This document shows, piece after piece, positions 25,783 through 35,158 of a stretch of 64,000 bases of DNA. Position numbers and translations under genes: made by a program. The stretch is from an uncultured Bulleidia sp. (GTDB lineage: Bacteria > Bacillota_I > Bacilli_A > Erysipelotrichales > Erysipelotrichaceae): assembly GCA_934725105.1 (NCBI GenBank), contig CAKVBD010000006.1:10321-74320 (forward strand), in the 5' to 3' direction. Every line of letters begins with the position of its first letter. Positions within the stretch are counted from its first letter, which is position 1. The notes under the pieces were generated by a model, which searched no databases, was not told where the DNA came from, and was given only the letters and a program-made list of their open reading frames with translations.

Positions 25783-28344
25783 ATGAAAAAAATAATTGCA
25801 TCAACTGATCAAAAAGATCCTATTTTAAGAAAACTATCCCAACAAAATCATGGTATTGTAACTGACACACAAATCATTTCTCTTTCTACTTTTCTCAAAG
25901 AAGAAAAAGATGATGATCTTGTTTTAAGCATTCAGCTATCCAACAAATTATTACAGGCAAAAGAACATTTCCCTATTTATAAGGCAATGTTCCTTTTCCC
26001 TGTATTTATTCAAGAAATCTTATCTTTCACAAAGGAATGTATTTTATATTCCATTTCTGTAGATGATCTTCCTGAAACAAATGCAAATGAAAAAGAACTC
26101 AAAGAAATTCTCAGCATTGCCTTTACTTTAGATTTCGCAGAAAAGAACAATGTAAAAAATGGAATTCCTGCTTCTTCAGATTCTATTTCATTACATTATC
26201 AATTCATCAAAGATTTCTATCACTATGATATCTATGAAAAGCTTAAGAAAAAATATGACTATGAAGCATACCCATCCAATACCCCAGATGTATCTTTAAA
26301 GTATGCGCTAAACGCAAGAAGTGAAGCAGAAGCTATCGCACAGGATATCTGTAGAAAACAGATTCCTTGTAACGTCATTCTATCCACTGCTACTGCTTTA
26401 CCGCTATATGAAGCTGTCTTTAGAAGATATAACATTCCATTCTCTTCTCTAAGACAAGCAAAACCATTACACTTGCCATTGCTTTTTAAAGCATTGATTC
26501 TTTTTGGAATTCATAAAGATCGCAAATCATTTTTAGATGCATTGAAATACAATGCATTCTCTCATAGAGTCAGTAACGATACATATGCATTCTTACGTGA
26601 TACTTTAACAACATACGCCCTTCCAGATCCAATTGATCTAGAAAATACAAACTACGCAAAAGACATTGAAAAGTTCAATGCTTCCTATGAAAAAGCACAG
26701 GCATATTATGCTTTGATTCAGGATGAAATTGATAGTCTTTTGACATATACATCCATTCATGAATTCTTATTTCATGCATTTGATATTGTACGTAAATCAT
26801 CTTATCTGAAAGATCCAACAGAATTACAGGCTGGTATTTCAATGCGTCAGACAATCATTGAATGTGAACCATATGTTCAAACGGAACAAGATCTTTTATT
26901 CCTGGCGCGCTGTTTTGAAACACTGCATTCCGATGAACAGGTTCTACAATCCGATTTCTGCATCATTACAGATCTAACACATCCCGTTGCGCCAAAACAA
27001 ATCAGCTATGTCTGTTCTGTTTCTGGTGCAAACTATCCATCTGTTCCAAAATGCTGTGGATTGTTTGATGAATCTTATGTGGAAAAGATTACTAAATATC
27101 CATCTCGTTCTACACGTTATCAGCTCTATATGGATCAACTATCGTGGATTGAAAACAGCGCAGAAAAAAATCTCATTTATTCTACATACACAAATGACTA
27201 CCAGGGAAAAGAAATCCAGCTGGCATTTGAAATTGAAAACAAATATCCTGATATGTTAGAGAAATGGGATCTTGTTTCTTTACCTCCAAACAAAAAGAAA
27301 AATCACGCCTTAACAGAAGAAACCGCAAAAGCACTCTTTGCGAAAAACAATTGTATTACAGGTTCTATTTCAACAATTGAACGCTATTTTGCATGTCCAT
27401 ATTCCTACTTCATTCAATCTGGCTTAAAAGTCAGAAAACAGGAACAGTCATGTGTTGATGCTAGAACTGTTGGAAATATGCAGCATGAATTACTGGAAAC
27501 AAGTGTAAAAGAGTACGGCAAAGACTATTCTAAAATTACGGAGGAACAAATTCGAACATATTTAAAAGATGCATTTGATGTATTAGATGCATTACATCCA
27601 ACAGAAACAATCTTCAATCAAATCACAAAAGAAAGAATCGTGCATGGTATTCAACAGGCACTTGTATTCCTGAATGATTTTGAAAATCATACTTCTTTTA
27701 AAATCAAAAGAGTTGAACACAAATTTCATGAACAAGTCACAGAACATGTTGATCTTGTTGGAAAGATTGATCGTATTGATCACTATGGTAATGAATTGAT
27801 TCGTATCCTTGACTATAAATCATCTAGTAAATCCTTAAGTGAAGCACAAATCAAATCCGGTCAACAATTACAGTTAATGACATATATGATGATTGCGAAA
27901 AAGCTATATAACGTAGAGCCAGCAGGTGCCTATTACTATTCCTTAAAAGACGAAAGTTATTCAGCAGATGCTAAAAAAGTAGTGAAGAAAGAAATTGAGG
28001 AACAAGACTGGAGCGAAGAAGCAGAACTTGTTCGCATGCTCAATGAAAGAAGACTCAGAGGATTTACGTTTACAAAGCGTCTTACAGAAATGGATGATGA
28101 TGAAAAACATATCGTTTCTTTAAAAACACAGATGAGTTATGAACTCATTGAAGAGTGTCTAAAAGAAATCTATGAATATTTCTATGCTCATGTCACAAAA
28201 GGAGAAATTGACTTATCTCCAACAGACAATGCTTGTCTATATTGTGACTATAAGCCAATTTGTCGATTCCATGGAGAAAGAAGAAAACCTGCACCCATTT
28301 GTTGTGAAGATATCAGTTTTAAAGTCGGAAAGGAGGAAGCATGA
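25783..28344 (+). CDS. addB: AddB/RexB-type helicase-nuclease subunit
   Basis: 853 residues, shorter than the 1,166 of Bacillus AddB. A C-terminal RecB-type nuclease is visible with ILDYKSS (metal-binding Asp and catalytic Lys). The cysteines of the iron-sulfur staple are also present: one in FACPYSYF near residue 535 and three in CLYCDYKPIC near 825. The N-terminal helicase-like part lacks a Walker A motif, as in RexB of lactic acid bacteria. With AddA it resects double-strand breaks for recombination. The stop overlaps the addA start by four bases. No ribosome site precedes the ATG, only a -10 box 6 nt upstream, predicting a leaderless mRNA. Confidence 0.88.
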   Translation: MKKIIASTDQKDPILRKLSQQNHGIVTDTQIISLSTFLKEEKDDDLVLSIQLSNKLLQAKEHFPIYKAMFLFPVFIQEILSFTKECILYSISVDDLPETNANEKELKEILSIAFTLDFAEKNNVKNGIPASSDSISLHYQFIKDFYHYDIYEKLKKKYDYEAYPSNTPDVSLKYALNARSEAEAIAQDICRKQIPCNVILSTATALPLYEAVFRRYNIPFSSLRQAKPLHLPLLFKALILFGIHKDRKSFLDALKYNAFSHRVSNDTYAFLRDTLTTYALPDPIDLENTNYAKDIEKFNASYEKAQAYYALIQDEIDSLLTYTSIHEFLFHAFDIVRKSSYLKDPTELQAGISMRQTIIECEPYVQTEQDLLFLARCFETLHSDEQVLQSDFCIITDLTHPVAPKQISYVCSVSGANYPSVPKCCGLFDESYVEKITKYPSRSTRYQLYMDQLSWIENSAEKNLIYSTYTNDYQGKEIQLAFEIENKYPDMLEKWDLVSLPPNKKKNHALTEETAKALFAKNNCITGSISTIERYFACPYSYFIQSGLKVRKQEQSCVDARTVGNMQHELLETSVKEYGKDYSKITEEQIRTYLKDAFDVLDALHPTETIFNQITKERIVHGIQQALVFLNDFENHTSFKIKRVEHKFHEQVTEHVDLVGKIDRIDHYGNELIRILDYKSSSKSLSEAQIKSGQQLQLMTYMMIAKKLYNVEPAGAYYYSLKDESYSADAKKVVKKEIEEQDWSEEAELVRMLNERRLRGFTFTKRLTEMDDDEKHIVSLKTQMSYELIEECLKEIYEYFYAHVTKGEIDLSPTDNACLYCDYKPICRFHGERRKPAPICCEDISFKVGKEEA

Positions 28345-31300
28345 ACTTAGACGCCGAACAAAAACAAGCCGTTGAAGCTTTAGGAAAAAATATACTTGTA
28401 TCTGCTTCTGCGGGTGCTGGTAAAACAGGTGTACTTGTACAACGATTAAAGAAAAGAGTCATTCAAGACCGTGTTCGTGTTTCTCGTATCCTTGCGATGA
28501 CATTTACTGCAGCTGCAGCTTCTGAAATGAAGAAGCGTCTTGCGAAGGAATTACATACTGCATTTCAGCAGACAACAAGTGATGAAGAGAAAGCATGGCT
28601 TAGTGAACAGTTAGTAGAACTAGAAGCCGCAAATATTACGACCATTGACTCATATTGCTTAACAATCATCAAAAAATATTATTCTGTCATTGGATTGGAT
28701 CCTGCAACAGCACAGAAAGTACTTTCCCAAGGCAGTGTGAATATTTATAAAAAAGGAGCATATCTTAATACATTAGCGAAATATATTGAAAATGATCCCG
28801 CTTTATCCTATAAAGTCATTTCTTATTTTTCTGCACGTGCAGAAGATTATGATTCTTTATATTCCATTATCAATACAATCAATACACATGCACAAAGTAC
28901 CATTGATCCAGATGAATGGTATGCACAGGCAATTTCTTCCTATGCACCTATTACACGCATTTCAGATTTATCCCAGGCAACACTTGAAAACTTCTTCTCT
29001 CGTCTTTCACTAGATTTGAATTGCCTGTTATCCTATCTTGATCAAATGCGTTTTTACGGTGATGGTGATGAAAAGATTAAATTTGAGACATTAGACCAGG
29101 AAGAAATCGCAATCCGCAACTGTATCAATGCCATTCAAGATCACAACTATTCTAAGTATTCATATTCTTTAGAAAATCTAGCACTATGTAAAACAAGTCC
29201 TAATACAAAGAATGCTGAATATAGTGCTTCTAGAAAAGCAATGAATGACAAGATCAAAGAATTATTGAAGAATAATTATGATTCTAAAATGATGATTCAG
29301 GATCATAATGACCTTTCTGATATTACTTCTTATATCGTTTCCTTAGCTAAAGATTCATGGAATGCATTTATTTCATCCAAGCAGGAAGACGCTGTCATGG
29401 ATTTCAGCGACATGGAACGCTATGCATATGATATTTTATGTGCAAATAACTACACAGTTGCACATATCTTACAAGACTCCTTTGATGAAATCATGGTAGA
29501 TGAATTCCAGGATACATCAGATTTACAGAACGCAATCATTGATATGATTTCCAATGGACACAACGTATTTAGAGTAGGAGATGTAAAACAATCCATCTAT
29601 CGTTTTAGACAGGCAAAACCTTCTCTAATGAGAAATCTTATGCATGATCCAGAAACAATTCAGATTACTTTACGTCATAACTTCCGTTCTATGAATTCCA
29701 TTGTAGAGTTTTCCAATCATTTGTTTTCTAGAATTATGAATGTTGATGGATGTAAAGATTCCTATACAGAATTGGATACCGTTTCTGTAGGTACTGCGCG
29801 TCAGCAGGAAGAAATCGTTCCGGTTGAATTTACGCTCATTAAACAAGAAAAAGATGCTGATGAAGAACTTAGTGGAAAACAACAGAAAGCATACTGGATT
29901 GCGAAAAAAATCTTATTGATGAAAAAAGAAGCTCCTGCATTATCTTTTAAGGATTTCTGTATTCTTGTACGTTCACACGCAGATAAAACAGTGATTCGTT
30001 CTGCTTTTGATTTCTACAATATCCCATATTTAATTGATGCAAGAGAAGGCTTCTATCAGTCTGAATTATGTCAGACGATCCTTTCTATGATTCACGCAAT
30101 CAAAGATCCAAAGGATTCCATTGCTTTGATTTCTGTTTTAACTTCTCACTTCTATGATTTCTCAGATGAAGAACTTGCCTTGCTTAAAATTAGACATACT
30201 TCTATTTATGAAGGCATTGTAGAAGAACATCCAGAAATCATTGAAGAATTGAAAGAACTCAATCGTATTGCGGAAGATAGAAATATCATTGAATTACTCA
30301 CACAGATTTCTATTCGTCATGATTTCTATAATCGACTCAACAATGATCAAAAAGCAAACTTCGATTATCTCTTTGATCAAGCCAGCAATGCAAAAGTCGA
30401 TACGATTCAAGACTTCTTAGAAACAATGGAAGCAAGTGTAGATGAGAAATCATCTGAAGCTGTATCCAAAGGAAAAGATGATGATGTTGTTACCGTTACA
30501 ACCATTCACCAATCCAAAGGACTGCAGTATAAAAATGTATTCCTATGGAGTACTTCCAAAAATGATTTTAGAGACAAGAGCAGTGCTGTGATGATTGATG
30601 ATGAATTAAAGCTAGGCATCAATCATTTAACAATGCCATACCGCTGTAAACGCCCAACGATTCAAAGACTCGCTGTAGAATATCATTCCAACCTGGAAGA
30701 TATTGAAGAATTTATTCGTCTTTTATATGTTGCGATTACACGTGCAGAAAAAAGAATGTTTATTGTTGATGCAACAAAGAAAGATATTTTGAAACAGCCA
30801 GTTGATCTATCTCTATTATCACAGCGTGGTGGTATGACTGCTTTGATTTACAGTGCAATGAAAGATGATCCATACTTCAGACTCACAGAAGTGGATGAAA
30901 TGGATGTTGAAAAAGAAAAGGAAATTCCTAAGACATATGTCCAGGAACTTCCACACTTAACAATACAGCCTGCACTTCTTTCTTCCTTATATACTCCATC
31001 CAGTACGGAATTTAGAGAATTACCTGTTTTAGATGAAACAAGTAAGCTTGCGGGGAGTAAGTACGGTACAAAGATGCATGAAATCATGGAAGCATTGCCA
31101 AATAACCAATGGACAATGCAAGATTTAGAAGCTTATGATTTATCTGCTGCAGATAAACAAAGAATCTTATCTTTTTCACAATCAGATATTTATCACCAAT
31201 GCCTGTCTATGGAAATTCATAAAGAATTCCCATTCTATGTAGAACAAAATGGTGAACGTATTACTGGTACAATGGACTTTTTAGCAATGAATGATTCAAA

Positions 31301-31469
31301 TATCATTCTCATTGACTACAAAACAGATAACGCACCAGAAACAGAAATCAAACAAAGATATTCTCCACAGCTAAAAACATATATGAAAGCATTATCTATT
31401 ATGTATCCAGGCAAAGAAATTAAAGCATATGCATATTCTTTCCATCATGAATCATTTATTCAAATTTAA
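28341..31469 (+). CDS. addA: ATP-dependent helicase-nuclease subunit AddA
   Basis: 1,042 residues. UvrD-like helicase motifs are clear: SASAGAGKTGVLV near residue 19 (Walker A), MTFTAAAASEMKKR (motif Ia), VDEFQDTSD (Walker B), GDVKQSIYRFRQA (motif III) and VTTIHQSKGLQ (motif V). A C-terminal nuclease domain carries LIDYKTD. With AddB it unwinds and degrades DNA ends and loads the recombination machinery. AAGGAGG precedes the ATG and lies inside the end of addB. A strong terminator follows at once, so the operon contains just these two genes. Confidence 0.95.
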   Translation: MNLDAEQKQAVEALGKNILVSASAGAGKTGVLVQRLKKRVIQDRVRVSRILAMTFTAAAASEMKKRLAKELHTAFQQTTSDEEKAWLSEQLVELEAANITTIDSYCLTIIKKYYSVIGLDPATAQKVLSQGSVNIYKKGAYLNTLAKYIENDPALSYKVISYFSARAEDYDSLYSIINTINTHAQSTIDPDEWYAQAISSYAPITRISDLSQATLENFFSRLSLDLNCLLSYLDQMRFYGDGDEKIKFETLDQEEIAIRNCINAIQDHNYSKYSYSLENLALCKTSPNTKNAEYSASRKAMNDKIKELLKNNYDSKMMIQDHNDLSDITSYIVSLAKDSWNAFISSKQEDAVMDFSDMERYAYDILCANNYTVAHILQDSFDEIMVDEFQDTSDLQNAIIDMISNGHNVFRVGDVKQSIYRFRQAKPSLMRNLMHDPETIQITLRHNFRSMNSIVEFSNHLFSRIMNVDGCKDSYTELDTVSVGTARQQEEIVPVEFTLIKQEKDADEELSGKQQKAYWIAKKILLMKKEAPALSFKDFCILVRSHADKTVIRSAFDFYNIPYLIDAREGFYQSELCQTILSMIHAIKDPKDSIALISVLTSHFYDFSDEELALLKIRHTSIYEGIVEEHPEIIEELKELNRIAEDRNIIELLTQISIRHDFYNRLNNDQKANFDYLFDQASNAKVDTIQDFLETMEASVDEKSSEAVSKGKDDDVVTVTTIHQSKGLQYKNVFLWSTSKNDFRDKSSAVMIDDELKLGINHLTMPYRCKRPTIQRLAVEYHSNLEDIEEFIRLLYVAITRAEKRMFIVDATKKDILKQPVDLSLLSQRGGMTALIYSAMKDDPYFRLTEVDEMDVEKEKEIPKTYVQELPHLTIQPALLSSLYTPSSTEFRELPVLDETSKLAGSKYGTKMHEIMEALPNNQWTMQDLEAYDLSAADKQRILSFSQSDIYHQCLSMEIHKEFPFYVEQNGERITGTMDFLAMNDSNIILIDYKTDNAPETEIKQRYSPQLKTYMKALSIMYPGKEIKAYAYSFHHESFIQI

Positions 31470-31498
31470 AGGTATCTCAAATGAGATACCTTTGTTTT
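31468..31498. terminator. Terminator between addA and the ABC exporter operon
   Basis: AAAGGTATCTCA pairs with TGAGATACCTTT around AA, with T-rich downstream sequence. The near-perfect symmetry suits both converging operons. Confidence 0.85.
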
Positions 31499-33317
31499 AT
31501 GCAATTTCGCTCACAGTATTTGTAACCATTTCTTCATACTGACGTGTATAAAGATCATAGTAATAGCCATGTGCATGCATCAGTTCTGCATGTTTGCCTC
31601 TTTCAATGATCTTGCCATCTTTTACAACTAAGATAACATCAGCATCAACAATCGTTGATAAACGATGTGCAATCACAAATGATGTTCTACCTTTGATGAC
31701 TGTAAAGATTGCATCCTGAATTGCTTTCTCTGTCAATGTATCAATAGAAGCAGTAGCTTCATCTAATACTAAAATCTTAGGATCCGCTAGAATTGCTCTT
31801 GCGAATGAAATCAATTGCTTTTCACCCGTAGATAACATATCTCCACCTTCACCGACTTCTGAATCCAGTCCTTTATCCATTTTATCAATGACAAATTCCG
31901 CATTTACAAGTTTTAATGCCTTCCAGATTTCTTCATCCGTAGCATCTGGCTTACCATATCTCAGGTTATCTCTAACAGTACCAGAGAATAGATGAGGTGT
32001 CTGTAATACATAGCCAATATTTGAGTGCAGCCATAGCTGCGATCTATCTCTTGCATCTTTTCCATCAATCAATACCTGACCATACGTTGGTTCAAAGAAA
32101 CGACATACAAGATTTACAAGTGTCGATTTACCAGCACCTGTTTCTCCAACAATCGCAACGTTTGTACCCTGTGGAACTTTCAAGTCAAAATGCTCCAGTA
32201 CCATTTCATTTCCATCAGGATATTTGAAAGATACATCTTTAAACTCTACATCACCATGTAAAGCTTCCCAGTTTTCTTTCTTAGGATGAAATGTATCCCC
32301 ATACTTTTCAATCACCTCTGTACGATCCGCTACATCTGACTGTGTTTCAAGCAATGTTGTAAAACGTTCAATATTAACTTGAATTGCGATCAATCTTGCG
32401 ATACCGCCAACAATACTCTGGATTGGTTCTAACATATTCAATGCATATGTCATAAATACAGAAAGTGTACCAATCATAATGATACCTTCCTGATTGATCA
32501 TTCCACCTTTCCAAAGAATAATTGCTAATGTAATAGAAGATAACATTGTTACTAATGAAGAGAACAATGCGGAATATCTACCCGCAAGAACAGATGTCTT
32601 TTCCATATCATCAGAATCAACATCAAAATCATGATTGATCTTATTTTCAACAACCAGTGTTTTGATGGATTTCGCACCAGTAATTCCTTCATTGAAGTTT
32701 GAAGTGATCTTTGAGTTGATTTCACGAATCTTACGATTCAATGCAACCAGTTTCTTCTGAAAGAAAATAATCAAGACAACTGCGAATGGAATGATCAACA
32801 TAATATACATTGCTAAATGAATATTAATGAGTGCCATATTAATCAATACAAATAACAAGTATGAACCCTGCCATACCATATCCATCATATCCCATGATAC
32901 TAACTGTCCAATTCTACCAGTATCACTCATGACTCTAGCATGAACATAACCAACATTGTTCTGATTAAAATAAGAGAATGACAATTCCTGCAGATGATTA
33001 AATGAAGCATTTCTTAAATCACGGTTCACACTCATTTCAATCTTTCCAGCCCATGTTGTACTAACAAAATTCAAGATGACGAATATAATCAAAATGACAA
33101 TATATGCAATGATAAATGGAACAATTGTATCTGTTGTTTTCAATGCGATGAAATGATTCAATGCATATTGATTAAACAAAGGATAAATAGAATCAATGAG
33201 TGAAGAAAGAGCACCCATAATGATCATACTGATCATGATTTTCTTGTATGGTTTTACAAATGGCAGTAACTTTGGAATACCAAAATATTTGAGTTTTACA
33301 TTCTTATTTTCGCTCAT
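31497..33317 (-). CDS. ABC exporter half, catalytic-site subunit
   Basis: 606 residues. An ABC exporter membrane domain of six helices (about 25-330) is fused to an ATPase with Walker A GETGAGKST, Walker B ILVLDEATASID (catalytic Glu present) and His-loop IAHRLST. The signature reads LSTGEKQ instead of LSGGQ, so the site formed with the partner's Walker motifs is degenerate. It is the second gene of a pair overlapping by four bases with its partner, which together make a heterodimeric multidrug or lipid exporter of the BmrCD/TM287-288 type. The substrate is unknown. Confidence 0.92.
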   Translation of the reverse strand: MSENKNVKLKYFGIPKLLPFVKPYKKIMISMIIMGALSSLIDSIYPLFNQYALNHFIALKTTDTIVPFIIAYIVILIIFVILNFVSTTWAGKIEMSVNRDLRNASFNHLQELSFSYFNQNNVGYVHARVMSDTGRIGQLVSWDMMDMVWQGSYLLFVLINMALINIHLAMYIMLIIPFAVVLIIFFQKKLVALNRKIREINSKITSNFNEGITGAKSIKTLVVENKINHDFDVDSDDMEKTSVLAGRYSALFSSLVTMLSSITLAIILWKGGMINQEGIIMIGTLSVFMTYALNMLEPIQSIVGGIARLIAIQVNIERFTTLLETQSDVADRTEVIEKYGDTFHPKKENWEALHGDVEFKDVSFKYPDGNEMVLEHFDLKVPQGTNVAIVGETGAGKSTLVNLVCRFFEPTYGQVLIDGKDARDRSQLWLHSNIGYVLQTPHLFSGTVRDNLRYGKPDATDEEIWKALKLVNAEFVIDKMDKGLDSEVGEGGDMLSTGEKQLISFARAILADPKILVLDEATASIDTLTEKAIQDAIFTVIKGRTSFVIAHRLSTIVDADVILVVKDGKIIERGKHAELMHAHGYYYDLYTRQYEEMVTNTVSEIA

Positions 33318-35134
33318 TTGGATACCTCCGCAGCACTTCTGCTTTGTAATTCATAGATTTGTTGATAGATTCCACCATTGTGAATCAATTCCTCATGTTT
33401 CCCCATTTCAACGATCTTTCCATGATCCATTACGACAATGAGATCTGCATTCATCAATGTTGTAATTCTCTGTGCAATTAAAATCACTGTAGAGTCTCCA
33501 ACGTTCTCTTTCAATGCATGACGAATCTTCGCATCCGTTTCCGCATCAACTGCACTCAAAGAATCATCAAATACCATCACAGGCGGTTTCGAAATCAACA
33601 TCTGTGCAATCGCAGTTCTTTGCTTCTGACCACCAGAAAGTGTGACGCCTCTTTCCCCAACATACGTATCATAGCCTTCTTTAAAGTGTTCAATGGCATG
33701 ATCCAGGGAAGCAATCTTCGCTGCTCGCTTCACTTCATCTCGATCCATTTCAGGTAAAGCAATCGCAATATTTTCTTCCAGTGTTCTAGAGAACAGATAC
33801 GGTTCCTGTAAAACCATACCAATATTTGTTCTCAGACAGCTCAATTTTATATCTCTAACATCAACCCCACCAATTGTGATGGAACCATTCTCTTTTGGCA
33901 GTTCATACAGACGATCTAATAAATACATCAATGTACTCTTGCCAGAACCCGTTCCACCAAGAATACCAACTGTTGTTCCCGCTTTAATTGTAAAGTTGAT
34001 GTCATCCAGGATTTCTGCACTTCCATTTTCATACTGGAAAGATACATGATTAAATGCAATATCCTGATGCAGATCGACATCCTTTGCATCTTCAACATCT
34101 CTTTCTTCTTTACTGTTCATGATATACATCAAACGTTCAATGGAAATGCCAGCTTTCGCTAAATTTGCGATGACTCTACCAATATTACGAATTGGCCACA
34201 TTAACATTGTTGTATAGGAGTTAAACGCAATAAAATCACCAGCACTCATTTCTCCATTGACGCACAATACAGTTCCAACACACAGAACACTAAAGATCTG
34301 CAGATAAGAAAATAAATCAGAACTACTCCAGAACGCTGCTAACAATCGCATTAAATGCACCCACATATTTGTATAGTGTTCATTCTGTGCTTCAAATCTT
34401 TCTCTTTCATAGGATTCTCTGCCAAATGCACGAACAACTCTAACACCTGTTAAATTCTCCTGTGCAATGGAAGATAATTTTCCTTCTTCAATGTCTACTT
34501 TCTCAAAGGATTTTCCAATACCTTTATGAAAGAACAAAGAATATCCAATAATAATTGGAATAAAGATTGCGGAAACAAGTGTCAGTTTCACATTGATCGT
34601 AAACATGAAATACATCGCAAATGTAATCAAAATCACAATTCGAAATAAGAAGATTAACTGTTCAGATAAGAAGATTTTGATCTGTTCCACATCTGACGTA
34701 CATCTTTGAATAATATCTCCTGTCTGATTTTCAGAATGCCAGACAAATGGTAAATGCAAGATGTGATTAAACAATTCATTTCGCATTGTATGCACTAACT
34801 TCTCTGCACCTTTTGCGTTCAAAAGATTCAAGAAGAAACGGAATAATGCACCTAATGATGCAATACACACAACAAGCATTGCCATAAACCACAAGTTAGA
34901 TTGAATCCATTCTGTTCCGCCAACAGAAATCAACATCTGATTTAGTATGCCAGGCAGTTCTGTCACTTTATCTCCAAGAACACTGTCGACTGTAAATCCA
35001 ATGATTCTTGGATTGATCATATCCATAAAAGACACAAGACATCCTGAAATAATCGCAAGAATAAAATACTTCTTGCTTCCATTCAAGAAAAACAGCACCA
35101 TCTGTGTCTTTGTTTCAAATCGCTTCCTTTCCAT
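33314..35134 (-). CDS. ABC exporter half, degenerate-site subunit
   Basis: 606 residues with the same membrane-ATPase layout as its partner. Walker A is GGTGSGKST and the signature is the canonical LSGGQKQ. Walker B reads VMVFDDSLSAVD, with Asp replacing the catalytic Glu, and the usual His-loop place reads IAQRITT with Gln for His. These changes mark the non-hydrolysing nucleotide site in heterodimeric exporters; the partner supplies the matching poor signature. AGAGGGG precedes the ATG. It is translated first and overlaps the partner gene by four bases. Confidence 0.92.
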   Translation of the reverse strand: MERKRFETKTQMVLFFLNGSKKYFILAIISGCLVSFMDMINPRIIGFTVDSVLGDKVTELPGILNQMLISVGGTEWIQSNLWFMAMLVVCIASLGALFRFFLNLLNAKGAEKLVHTMRNELFNHILHLPFVWHSENQTGDIIQRCTSDVEQIKIFLSEQLIFLFRIVILITFAMYFMFTINVKLTLVSAIFIPIIIGYSLFFHKGIGKSFEKVDIEEGKLSSIAQENLTGVRVVRAFGRESYERERFEAQNEHYTNMWVHLMRLLAAFWSSSDLFSYLQIFSVLCVGTVLCVNGEMSAGDFIAFNSYTTMLMWPIRNIGRVIANLAKAGISIERLMYIMNSKEERDVEDAKDVDLHQDIAFNHVSFQYENGSAEILDDINFTIKAGTTVGILGGTGSGKSTLMYLLDRLYELPKENGSITIGGVDVRDIKLSCLRTNIGMVLQEPYLFSRTLEENIAIALPEMDRDEVKRAAKIASLDHAIEHFKEGYDTYVGERGVTLSGGQKQRTAIAQMLISKPPVMVFDDSLSAVDAETDAKIRHALKENVGDSTVILIAQRITTLMNADLIVVMDHGKIVEMGKHEELIHNGGIYQQIYELQSRSAAEVSK

Positions 35135-35158
35135 TCAATTCCCCTCTTTCTAGAAGGA

